From Polyangiaceae bacterium (lineage in GTDB: Bacteria > Myxococcota_A > Polyangia > Polyangiales > Polyangiaceae): a stretch of DNA of 64,000 nt. Of this stretch, positions 1 through 7,868 are shown piece by piece. Position 1 is the first letter of the stretch; every line of letters begins with the position of its first letter. A program made the translations under genes and the position numbers. The DNA is taken from the NCBI GenBank assembly GCA_013214025.1, contig JABSRN010000002.1, forward strand, positions 146,138 to 210,137, given 5' to 3'. The notes below the pieces were generated by a model that was not told the DNA's origin, searched no databases, and saw nothing but the letters and a program-made list of their open reading frames with translations.

Positions 1-34
1 CTCACGAGACTCTAGCGCAGGGCTTGGCTAGCGC

Positions 35-1591
35 TCAAATTCGCGTGTCGTTTCCCTGCCAATAGGGCGCACGCAGCGTGCGTTTGTGGAGTTTTCCGCT
101 GCCGTCTCGGGGCAAAGCCGCCGAAAAGTCGACGCTTCTCGGGACTTTGTACTTAGCGATGTGGGCGGTGCAGTACTCGATGATCTGCTTTTCGAGGTCG
201 GGCGTGGGCGCCAAACCGTCTGTCAGCTGAACCACCGCTTTTACGCTTTCACCCCATTCCTTGTTCGGAATGCCGAAGACGGCCACATCCACTACGTCGG
301 GGTGCCCCATCAGAGTGTTCTCGATCTCCGCCGGGTAGATGTTCACGCCGCCGGAAATGATCATGTCGATCTTGCGGTCGCACAGGAAGAGATAGCCGTC
401 CTCGTCGAGGAAGCCGATGTCGCCGACCGTGAAGAGGTTGCCGCGCCGGTTATCGGCTGTCTTCTTCTTGTCGCCGCGATATTCGAAGTCCTGCATCAAC
501 AGCATGTAGATGGTGCCGGGTGTCCCGGGGGGACACGGTTCTCCGTCGTCGTCGAAGACGTGGATCTCGGCGCCTTCCCAGGCGCGCCCGACCGACCCTG
601 GATGTTCGAGCCATTCCTTCGGCTTGATCAGCGAGCCGCCGCCTTCGGTGGCACCGTAGTACTCGTACACCACGGGCCCGAACCACTCGAGCATCTGGCG
701 CTTGGTATCGATGGGGCAGGGAGCCGCGGCGTGCAACACGTTGCGGAGAGAAGAGACGTCGTACTTGTCCCGCACGGCCTTGGGCAGCGCGAGCAGGCGG
801 TGAAAATGCGTCGGCACCATTTGCATCTGGGTGACACGATGTTTGTCGATCATCTGCAGCGCTCGTTCCGGGTCCCAGCTGCTGAGCAACACAACTTTGT
901 GCTCCAAATGCAGACTGAACCACGCGTAGCTCAATGGCGCCATGTGGTACATGGGAGCGGGGCAAAGGTGCACGCCATCCCCCCCGGGCAGGATATCGAA
1001 TTTCGCCAGGTGCATGCCCATGAAACCCACCAGCATATCGGCGTCCATGGGTAGCAGCGCGCGTTTGATCCCTTTGGGTTTGCCCGTCGTCCCCGACGTG
1101 TACTGCATGAACTGACCCGACGGCGTTTGCTCGGGACGAGTCGTGGGCTGTCCGGCTAGCAAGGATGCGAAACTGGGATAGTCGCTGTTGTCGTCGTCGG
1201 AAGAGCGAACTTCAAAGCAGTGTTTTGGATCGATCCCGGCCTCTTTGATGGCACCTATCGCTTGCTCGGCAAAGCGCTCATGAAAGATGAAGAACTTCGA
1301 CTCAGAGTCCCGAATGATGTAGCCGAGTTCGGCGGACGTGAGAGACGTGTTCAGGGACGCGAGGAAGGCCGCGCATTGCATGGTACCCGCCAGCATCTGG
1401 ACGACCTCCACGCCGTTGGGCAGGAGCATCGCCACGCAGTCCCCCGGGGCAAAGCCATGGGACTTTAGACCGTGAACGATCTGGTTGGCTGCGCTCAGGA
1501 TCTCGCCCGCGGTGTATTCCTTGTCGTCGGCATCGACCAAGGCGATGCGCTTGGGATCGGCTTCTGCTGCTTTCCAAAATCCTTGAATCAT
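35..1591 (-). CDS. Acyl-CoA synthetase (AMP-forming, ANL superfamily)
   Basis: This 518-residue protein should activate a carboxylic acid to its CoA thioester via an acyl-adenylate. The P-loop-like motif YTSGTTGKPKG lies at about residues 164-174, YGATEGG near 315, the hinge region ISGGVNIYPAEIE near 430, and a C-terminal GSGKLHKR supplies the expected catalytic lysine. Length and domain order are normal for a full-length FadD-type ligase. The ATG is preceded on its own strand by a GGAGGGG ribosome site. It faces away from the acyl-CoA dehydrogenase operon that starts at 2795, so it may feed that pathway. Family assignment is firm; the substrate (fatty, aromatic or steroid-derived acid) cannot be read from the sequence. 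Confidence 0.93.
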   Translation of the reverse strand: MIQGFWKAAEADPKRIALVDADDKEYTAGEILSAANQIVHGLKSHGFAPGDCVAMLLPNGVEVVQMLAGTMQCAAFLASLNTSLTSAELGYIIRDSESKFFIFHERFAEQAIGAIKEAGIDPKHCFEVRSSDDDNSDYPSFASLLAGQPTTRPEQTPSGQFMQYTSGTTGKPKGIKRALLPMDADMLVGFMGMHLAKFDILPGGDGVHLCPAPMYHMAPLSYAWFSLHLEHKVVLLSSWDPERALQMIDKHRVTQMQMVPTHFHRLLALPKAVRDKYDVSSLRNVLHAAAPCPIDTKRQMLEWFGPVVYEYYGATEGGGSLIKPKEWLEHPGSVGRAWEGAEIHVFDDDGEPCPPGTPGTIYMLLMQDFEYRGDKKKTADNRRGNLFTVGDIGFLDEDGYLFLCDRKIDMIISGGVNIYPAEIENTLMGHPDVVDVAVFGIPNKEWGESVKAVVQLTDGLAPTPDLEKQIIEYCTAHIAKYKVPRSVDFSAALPRDGSGKLHKRTLRAPYWQGNDTRI

Positions 1592-1729
1592 GTCCCCTCC
1601 AGTACACCTGTCCCGGTGTCAGGAGCGAACAATAGCACAATACTTGTGACCTTGTTCCTTGATTGCCCGCCCGTTGTGGCTGCACTGTACTGTTTTGTCG
1701 GGCGTGCTCGTCACCAAGTGGATTGAACA

Positions 1730-1784
1730 TGCAGAGCACGTACTAGCTGCAGAGCACGATCTGGCTGCAGGGCTCGGCGGTTGC
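1730..1784. repeat. Imperfect 18-bp tandem repeat, three copies
   Basis: Three successive units begin with TGCAGAGCACG, TGCAGAGCACG and TGCAGGGCTCG, spaced 18 bp apart. They lie in the gap between the methyltransferase stop and the ligase start. No function is evident. Confidence 0.5.
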
Positions 1785-1796
1785 TGACAACCGGGC

Positions 1797-2453
1797 TCAA
1801 CCGCTCTTTTGGAATATGACGACGTTGGGGGCGGGGTTTCGCCAGCTCATGCCGAAGCGTTCGGCTATCCAGCGCATGGTTTCTAGCTCAAAGAAGGAAA
1901 CGTGCGTGGGGTCCCGATGGTACCACCAGTCATCGAAGACAGTGCTCGGGTCGAAAATCTCCGTCATGACGCCGAACCACCCACCAGGTTTTAACAAATC
2001 ATAGATTCTGGTGAATTGTGTCGCCGGATGATGAAAGTGCTCAACCACTTCGGTGCTGGTGATGAAATCGTACTGGCGTAGCAGTGCCTCAGGGTTGGGC
2101 TGGTAGATCGGATCGTAGTTGTCGACGATGAAACCCTGTTCTTCCAGCATCACGGAGAGGGTGGGACCGGGTCCCGCCCCGTAGTCCAAACCTTCGCTTC
2201 CCGGGCGCAGCAGTGGAATCAGCGGAGTCGTGAGTTTCGTGAGGAAGCGTCGATAGGACGGGCTGTTCGGCGAATTTTCGTGGGTGTCGTAGTGGGCCTT
2301 CTCTTCGGCGCGACTCGGCAATTGGGAGGGTTCGAGGAAACGCAGCCGGCAGCGGCGACAACCCGCATACTGACGATCGCGAATTATCGCCAAATGGTCG
2401 CTCGCCGCGCTGCCACACAAAGGGCAGCCGGGGTTTCCCTGACCGAGCAGCAT
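1797..2453 (-). CDS. Zn-ribbon class I SAM-dependent methyltransferase
   Basis: This 218-residue protein starts with a four-cysteine zinc-ribbon (C10-x2-C13 and C32-x2-C35). A class I methyltransferase fold follows, with the SAM-binding glycine-rich loop DYGAGPGP near residues 90-97 and a motif of the Methyltransf_23 type (STEVVEHF, then LLKPGGWFGVMTE). The C-terminal RDPTHVSFF segment is also typical of that family. Such proteins methylate small molecules, sugars or lipids; the acceptor is unknown. It is 205 bp upstream of the ligase on the same strand. Family assignment is secure, biological role is not. Confidence 0.85.
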   Translation of the reverse strand: MLLGQGNPGCPLCGSAASDHLAIIRDRQYAGCRRCRLRFLEPSQLPSRAEEKAHYDTHENSPNSPSYRRFLTKLTTPLIPLLRPGSEGLDYGAGPGPTLSVMLEEQGFIVDNYDPIYQPNPEALLRQYDFITSTEVVEHFHHPATQFTRIYDLLKPGGWFGVMTEIFDPSTVFDDWWYHRDPTHVSFFELETMRWIAERFGMSWRNPAPNVVIFQKSG

Positions 2454-2794
2454 GGCCCGAGGATCTCACGTTCTGCTTTTCTAGGTGCGCGTCGTCGGTT
2501 CAGTGCATGCGATTGTTTCAAACCGGGCGGTCTGGCCCCGTAGCTTGGCCGGCGGCTCAGGGCAGGTCCGTTGGCCGCGCTCCGGGAGGGCGAATGCGCT
2601 GGGGTTTTTGCCCTCTCCGATGAGGAGATCGCGGGGCCGCTCGACAGCCCAGCTCGAGGCGGATTCGGGCGTCTGGCCCGATACCTATGGTCAACCTCTC
2701 GCCCCCCAGAAAGTCATACAAACAGCGTTTTTCCAGCGCTTTGCCGCGCTGGGTGAACCTGATATAGCCGGCGGGATTAGCCCTAGGAGACACT
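2454..2794. other. 341-bp intergenic region upstream of the acyl-CoA dehydrogenase operon
   Basis: This gap separates the divergent methyltransferase and acyl-CoA dehydrogenase genes, so it should hold both promoters. The only clear signal is a ribosome site AGGAGA at 2785-2790 just before the GTG start at 2795. No convincing operator, RNA gene or conserved reading frame was found. Confidence 0.5.
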
Positions 2795-3940
2795 GTGGAA
2801 TTTGATTGGTCTGTAGAAGATGCGGCGTACCGTAAAGAGTTCGTCGACTTCTTAGGTGAGATACTCCCGGAGAATTGGGACGAGATCAGCAAACACGGCC
2901 CCGGCAGTGATTTGCAGGCCGAGTTCTCGAAGAAATTCTGCGGCAAAATGGCCGACAAAGGCTGGCTGACCCAGCACTGGCCCGCGGAGTACGGCGGAAA
3001 AGACGCCGGCGCCTGGCGTCACGCTGTGGTGGGCGAAGAGTGTTGGGCCATCGGCGAGCCCCGCGGCTCCCAGTACATGAATGTCAACTGGGTGGGGCCG
3101 GCTGTCATGCAGTACGGCACCGACGAGCAAAAGAAGCTGCACCTGCCCGCCATCGCCAGCGGCAACATCTTCTGGTGTCAGGGTTTCTCAGAGCCCGAGG
3201 CGGGCTCTGACTTGGTCAGCCTGCGTACCCTCGCCATTCCCGATGGCGACGACTACGTCATCAACGGCACCAAGATCTGGACGAGCTATGTGCAACACGC
3301 CAACTACTGTTTCTTGTTGGCCCGCACGGATCCGGACTCCAAGCGTCACACAGGCATTAGTGTTTTCTTGGTGCCCATGGAAACCCCCGGCATCGAGGTT
3401 CGAGAGATCCCCAGCGTGGTCGGCGCGCGTTACTTCCACGAAGTGTTCTTCACCGACGTGCGAGTCCCCAAGGGCTGCATGCTCGGTGAGGTCAATGCCG
3501 GCTGGGAGGTCGTCAACTTTGCGCTGCAATACGAGCGAGTCGGCGCGGCCCGTTACGCACGAGCGGCGCTGACTCTCGATCACTTGGCCAAGGTCGCCAA
3601 AGAGACCGGGTTGATGGACGACCCCATCGTGGTGGACAAGCTGGCTCAGGCTCGCTGTATCTGCGAAGCAGCTCGTATGCTCACCTATCGCGTTATCGAC
3701 ACTCGCGCCAAAGACGCGAAGCCGACGACAGACACTCAGCTCGCACGGATTGCGGGCACCCGAACGGACCGCGCCATTGGCGAACTGGCCGTAGAAATTT
3801 TGGGTCCGGATGCTCTTGAGTACGGATCCTTTGCAGACGCTAACTTCCGACTCGCGATGACCGCGGGTGTGGCTGTGGGTGCGACCGAGGTTCAGTTGAA
3901 CCTGGTGGCGCGGCGTTTCCTCGAGCTCCCGAAGAAGTGA
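2795..3940 (+). CDS. Acyl-CoA dehydrogenase, full-length subunit (381 aa)
   Basis: A flavoprotein that introduces an alpha-beta double bond into an acyl-CoA. The N-terminal helical domain (about 1-120) is followed by the FAD-contacting strand motif FSEPEAGSDL at 131-140, INGTKIWTS at 156-164, and a C-terminal helical domain. The GTG start has an AGGAGA site five bases upstream. The C-terminal motif reads VAVGATEVQLN, so the glutamate of the classical EGT motif is not at its usual place; the catalytic base is uncertain. It is first in an operon with two short paralogues (3948, 4880), a crotonase and another full-length paralogue, which suggests alpha/beta heteromeric dehydrogenases as known for steroid side-chain degradation. 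Confidence 0.93.
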   Translation: MEFDWSVEDAAYRKEFVDFLGEILPENWDEISKHGPGSDLQAEFSKKFCGKMADKGWLTQHWPAEYGGKDAGAWRHAVVGEECWAIGEPRGSQYMNVNWVGPAVMQYGTDEQKKLHLPAIASGNIFWCQGFSEPEAGSDLVSLRTLAIPDGDDYVINGTKIWTSYVQHANYCFLLARTDPDSKRHTGISVFLVPMETPGIEVREIPSVVGARYFHEVFFTDVRVPKGCMLGEVNAGWEVVNFALQYERVGAARYARAALTLDHLAKVAKETGLMDDPIVVDKLAQARCICEAARMLTYRVIDTRAKDAKPTTDTQLARIAGTRTDRAIGELAVEILGPDALEYGSFADANFRLAMTAGVAVGATEVQLNLVARRFLELPKK

Positions 3941-3947
3941 GGCTGTC

Positions 3948-4883
3948 GTGGATTTTGAACTAAGCGAAGACCAACAACAGATTCTCAAGTCCGTCAAAGA
4001 CTTGCTCGGCCAGCACGCGGGCCCCACTCGCAACATTGAGCTGCAGCCTAATGCCGCATACGACACCGAGCTACACGACGCACTCGAGGAGAACGGCTAC
4101 ACCGAGATCGCCCGAATGGACGAGATGGGTCCGCTAGAGGCCGCTCTGATTGCTGAAGAAGTCGCTTATGCGGCGGGTGTGGTGGCTTTTGCCGAGTCCG
4201 CTTTGGTAGCCACCGGCGTCAGCGACGAAGAGATCGAGGGTCCGATATCGCTAGCGACAGTTGCCGACAGTGGCAAACCCATTCGCTACGCGTGCACCGC
4301 GAAGACCTTGCTCATTCTCGATGGCGACGAAGCCCGAGTGCTGAGCCTCAAGGACGGTGACATCGAAAAGGTCGAGAGCAACTTCGGTTACCCCATGGGT
4401 CGCTACAAGGGCGAGCTCAAGGGCGCGGGCAAGTCCCTCGGCGCCGGGTCCGGCGACAAACTGCGCAACTGGTGGCGAGTGGCTTTGGCAGTGGAGACCG
4501 TAGGCTGCATGCGGGCGGCCCTGTGGCACGTGGTGGGTTACCTCAGCGAGCGGCGTCAGTTTGGCGTGGCCATCGGTAGCTTTCAGGCCGTGCAGCACAA
4601 ACTCGCTGACAACGCCGTGACGATTCATGGCGCTCGCTGGTTGGCTTTGGAAGCTGCGTTCAAGGGCGCACAGAAGGACCAAGCGGCAGTGGCTGCGGCC
4701 TTCGCCCTAGAAACAGCTGGCACGGCGTTCACAGACTTTCATCAGCTCGCTGGCGCCATCGGCTTCACTCGCGAGCACAACCTGCACGTCTGGACCATGC
4801 GTCTGATGGCGCTGCGGGTAGAGCTTGGCGGTGTGCATAGCCACCGGCGAGCCATCGCCGAAGCCCGCTGGGAAGTCCAGTGA
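3948..4883 (+). CDS. Acyl-CoA dehydrogenase, short subunit (311 aa)
   Basis: This shorter acyl-CoA dehydrogenase homologue has a reduced middle domain: no SEPEAGSDL-like flavin loop is visible. It keeps the C-terminal helices with RRQFGVAIGSFQAVQHKLAD (about 202-221) and the GAIGFTREHNLH motif. It starts at GTG seven bases after the previous stop and its end overlaps the next GTG as GTGA, so the three genes are translationally coupled. By analogy with heteromeric FadE/ChsE pairs it is probably the non-equivalent partner of the 381-residue protein; that pairing is inferred. Confidence 0.85.
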   Translation: MDFELSEDQQQILKSVKDLLGQHAGPTRNIELQPNAAYDTELHDALEENGYTEIARMDEMGPLEAALIAEEVAYAAGVVAFAESALVATGVSDEEIEGPISLATVADSGKPIRYACTAKTLLILDGDEARVLSLKDGDIEKVESNFGYPMGRYKGELKGAGKSLGAGSGDKLRNWWRVALAVETVGCMRAALWHVVGYLSERRQFGVAIGSFQAVQHKLADNAVTIHGARWLALEAAFKGAQKDQAAVAAAFALETAGTAFTDFHQLAGAIGFTREHNLHVWTMRLMALRVELGGVHSHRRAIAEARWEVQ

Positions 4884-5848
4884 GTCTAGATCTCACGTTC
4901 AGTGACGAGCAGGCGGGCATCCTCGATGCCATTCGCAAGTTCACCAAGGAGCGCTGCCCCGGCGAGACCGTCCGGGAACTCGCCGGAAAGTTTCCGACTG
5001 AACTTTGGGCGGAGCTAGCCGAGCTCGGTGTGTTGCCCATCGCCACAGAAGACGGCGGCGGTGGGGCCCTCGAAGTGGTTGCAGCTATGGAGGCGCTGGG
5101 AGCCGCGGTCTTTCCCGGCCCCCTCGCGGAGACCTTTCTGGCGACTCAGATCCTCGAGGGAGACGAGCTCCAAGAAGTCGGCGCCGGCGAGAGCATTGTT
5201 TCTCTGAGCGCAGCACCCCGGGGCGACGCTTTGAGTCTCGTGCCCTGGCCAGAGCAAGCCAAGGTGTCCCTGCAGATCGACGGCACCAATATTTATCGCT
5301 GCAAGACGGTCGGGAGCCCGGAAATGGTGACCAGCCTCGGAGGCGATCCTTACGGCCGAGTGAAGCTGGAACGCACGGGCGAAGTGAAGAACGCCGCCCG
5401 TGGGCTCGCGCTATTCGATATCGCGGTCAGCGCCTATATGGCAGCCGCCGGTGACGATTTGGTTGAAGTCACCGCTGAGCACGCCCGAACGCGCAAACAG
5501 TTCGGGCGCACCCTCGGTGAGTTCCAAGCCGTGGCGCATCCGTTGGCAGAATCGAGCATTGCTCTCAGTGCCAGTCGCACCTTGGCGCGCGCCGCCGCAT
5601 GCGCGTTTGATGAAGGCCGAGACGACGCGAACGGTCTGGCCGCGGGAGCTAGGCTCTCCGCTCGCAAGAGTGCTCTGTTCACGGTTTACGCTAGTCACCA
5701 GATTTTCGGCGCCATGGGCATCACGCTGGAGGGGCCTGTCTATCACGTGTCCCGGCGCATCCGTCAGCTGAGCTCAGCTGGTGCGAGCGTCGCCGTCGCT
5801 CACGAAGAGGCACTCGCTCTCTTCGGTATCAATGCCGTCAGCGCCTAG
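4880..5848 (+). CDS. Acyl-CoA dehydrogenase, short subunit (322 aa)
   Basis: A second short acyl-CoA dehydrogenase. The N-terminal helical part is recognisable (LTFSDEQAGILDAIRKF, then LGVLPIATEDGGGG) and the C-terminal domain carries RKQFGRTLGEFQAVAHPLAE at about 205-224 and HQIFGAMGITLEG. The middle beta domain is short and lacks the usual flavin loop. Its GTG start overlaps the upstream stop as GTGA. It may pair with the full-length protein at 6715 or with that at 2795. Mono-functional activity on its own is doubtful given the reduced middle domain, but this needs biochemistry to settle. Confidence 0.85.
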   Translation: MSLDLTFSDEQAGILDAIRKFTKERCPGETVRELAGKFPTELWAELAELGVLPIATEDGGGGALEVVAAMEALGAAVFPGPLAETFLATQILEGDELQEVGAGESIVSLSAAPRGDALSLVPWPEQAKVSLQIDGTNIYRCKTVGSPEMVTSLGGDPYGRVKLERTGEVKNAARGLALFDIAVSAYMAAAGDDLVEVTAEHARTRKQFGRTLGEFQAVAHPLAESSIALSASRTLARAAACAFDEGRDDANGLAAGARLSARKSALFTVYASHQIFGAMGITLEGPVYHVSRRIRQLSSAGASVAVAHEEALALFGINAVSA

Positions 5849-5857
5849 GGAAACAGC

Positions 5858-6718
5858 ATGACCAAAATCGCCGACTACCATCAGATCGATCTGGATAAAC
5901 CCCTCGACGGAGTGATCTACGAGCGCTCGAACCACATCGCGACCATCACACTCAACCGTCCCGACCGCGGCAACGCGCTCGCCCCGAATATGCACGCCGT
6001 CATGCGAGCCATTTGGACGGACGTTCGCGAGAACGACGACATTCGCGTCGCCATCATCCAAAGCTCAGGAGAAAAACACTTCTGCACGGGTTTTGATGTT
6101 GACGAAGCCGACTCTGACGAAGTGGATGACGTGTTCAACAACCGTCCCGCCAAAGAAGCAGTATTCTGGTCGCCACACCAGAACGGCGTGTGGAAACCTG
6201 TTATCTGTGCCGTCAACGGGCTCGTTGTCGGCGGAGGGCTTCACTTTGTCGTCGACTCCGACATCGTGTTGGCCAGCAAGAACGTCAAGTTTATGGACAC
6301 CCACGTGAACATCGGCATGGTGGGCGCCGTGGAGAATATCGGTCTCGCCAAACGATTGCCCATGGGCATGGCCTTGCGCATGACACTAATGGGCAAGGCG
6401 TTCCGCTTGCCTGCCGAGCGAGCTTACCAGGTGGGCTTGGTCGATGAGCTGGTCGAGACCCCTGCGGACGTGGGCCCCGCAGCTCGTGCGATGGCCGAGG
6501 AGATGTTGAAGAACTCGCCCCAAGCCATGGCGCTCTCCAAGCAGGCCATGTGGGAGTCGATGGAACAGGGCTACAGCGCCGCCATGGAAAACGGCTGGCG
6601 ACTGCTCAAGCTGCAGTGGAGTCACCCTGACTTTGAAGAGGGCCCGAAGGCTTTCGGAGAGCGCCGAGCGCCGAACTGGGATCCGAACCCCAATGCACGC
6701 ATTGGAGACAAGTCGTGA
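5858..6718 (+). CDS. Enoyl-CoA hydratase/isomerase family (crotonase)
   Basis: A 286-residue crotonase-fold protein expected to hydrate or isomerise an enoyl-CoA. The N-terminal ATITLNRPDRGNALAP segment and the oxyanion-hole region AVNGLVVGGGLHFVVDSD are clear. The later part reads IGMVGAVENIGLAKRLP where typical hydratases carry their catalytic glutamates, so the exact reaction is open. It lies between dehydrogenase genes and its stop overlaps the next GTG as GTGA. It closely resembles the two crotonases at 12065 and 12894 in the GLHFV(A)DSD segment, suggesting related members of one pathway. Confidence 0.9.
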   Translation: MTKIADYHQIDLDKPLDGVIYERSNHIATITLNRPDRGNALAPNMHAVMRAIWTDVRENDDIRVAIIQSSGEKHFCTGFDVDEADSDEVDDVFNNRPAKEAVFWSPHQNGVWKPVICAVNGLVVGGGLHFVVDSDIVLASKNVKFMDTHVNIGMVGAVENIGLAKRLPMGMALRMTLMGKAFRLPAERAYQVGLVDELVETPADVGPAARAMAEEMLKNSPQAMALSKQAMWESMEQGYSAAMENGWRLLKLQWSHPDFEEGPKAFGERRAPNWDPNPNARIGDKS

Positions 6719-7836
6719 AGTTCACTTTTTCCGATGAAGAAGAGGCCTTCCGCGCAGAGGTGAAGGAGTTCTTGAAGGACTACCAGGACCTCAACGGCTT
6801 TTTCGACCAGGGGCACGACTGGCCCTCGGTGCGTGAATTTTTCAAGGCCATGGCGGCAAAGGGTTACCTATCTGTCTGCTGGCCCGAAGAGTATGGCGGA
6901 CTGAATAAGTCGGCGAGCTACGAGTACATTGTCTGGGACGAGGTCGCCTACGCCCGCTGCGCCCGCCCCCCGCTCGGGCCCGGTATCGTAGCCAAGACCA
7001 TCATTCGTTATGGCGACGACGAACAAAAGAAGCGTTGGCTCAAGCCATTGCGAGATGGTGAGATGCATTTCTCACTGGCTTACTCCGAGCCGGAAGCGGG
7101 CTCGGATTTGGCAAGTGTTCGTTGCCGCGCGGAGCTCAAGGGTGACAAGTACATCGTCAATGGCCAGAAGTGCTGGCAGTCCTACGCCCAAGACATGGAC
7201 TACTTCTGGCTGCTGTGTCGTACGGGGACCCAAGAGAGTCGAGGCCGTGGTTGCTCCCTGATGATCGTGCCCAAGGACGCCCCTGGCATTACTGTCGCGC
7301 CCCTGCCGCTGATGGACGATGACCAACTCAACGAGGTGTTTTTCGACAACGTTGAGATCCCCGTGAACCAGCGAATCGGGCCCGAAAACGGCGCTTGGAA
7401 GCTAATGAACGCAGCGCTTGCGGACGAGCGCCATATTCAATTCCCGCCCTCCCGTTTGCGCCGCGACCTCGAGGACGTGATCTCGTGGACCCGGGATCAG
7501 GGATTGCTCGACGACCCTGTCGTGCGAAACACGCTGGGCGATCTCGCCAGTCAGGTCCTAGAAGGCGAAGTCCTGGGCCTCTCCGTGCTCGACGCCATGA
7601 TGCGTGGCGAACACGGAGTGATGGAAGCTGCCGCTAATAAGGTCGCGCAGACCATCTCCTGTCAGAACATCGCGCGGGCGGTCACCGAATTTGGCGGCCC
7701 CGAGTCCTTGGTCAAAGGCACTCTGAGCGAGCTGATATGGCGCCAAAGCATGTGGGAAACCATCGGTGGCGGTACGTCCGAAATCATGCGCGGCGTGATA
7801 GCTCGAAACAGTTTGGGTCTCGTCGCGAAGACCTGA
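6715..7836 (+). CDS. Acyl-CoA dehydrogenase, full-length subunit (373 aa)
   Basis: A full-length acyl-CoA dehydrogenase with YSEPEAGSDLAS at about 123-134, VNGQKCWQSYAQDMDYF in the middle domain and the C-terminal motif GGGTSEIMRGVIARNSLG. The GTG start overlaps the crotonase stop, so it is the last gene of a tightly coupled five-gene operon (2795-7836). It has the full flavin-binding middle domain that the two short paralogues lack, which makes it a candidate flavin-carrying partner for one of them. The oxidised acyl-CoA cannot be named from the sequence. Confidence 0.93.
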   Translation: MKFTFSDEEEAFRAEVKEFLKDYQDLNGFFDQGHDWPSVREFFKAMAAKGYLSVCWPEEYGGLNKSASYEYIVWDEVAYARCARPPLGPGIVAKTIIRYGDDEQKKRWLKPLRDGEMHFSLAYSEPEAGSDLASVRCRAELKGDKYIVNGQKCWQSYAQDMDYFWLLCRTGTQESRGRGCSLMIVPKDAPGITVAPLPLMDDDQLNEVFFDNVEIPVNQRIGPENGAWKLMNAALADERHIQFPPSRLRRDLEDVISWTRDQGLLDDPVVRNTLGDLASQVLEGEVLGLSVLDAMMRGEHGVMEAAANKVAQTISCQNIARAVTEFGGPESLVKGTLSELIWRQSMWETIGGGTSEIMRGVIARNSLGLVAKT

Positions 7837-7842
7837 GCTAGC

Positions 7843-7868
7843 TGCGGCTCAGTAGTGCGGCTCAGTAG
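7843..7868. repeat. 13-bp exact tandem duplication at convergent gene ends
   Basis: TGCGGCTCAGTAG occurs twice back to back. The second copy contains the TGA stop (read on the minus strand) of the barrel-fusion gene, so the duplication lies between two convergent genes and may reflect slippage. Confidence 0.6.

Noticed and set aside
86..1054. Long open frame on the plus strand inside the first ligase
   Set aside because: It is the antisense shadow of a clear acyl-CoA synthetase; its protein has no recognisable domain.
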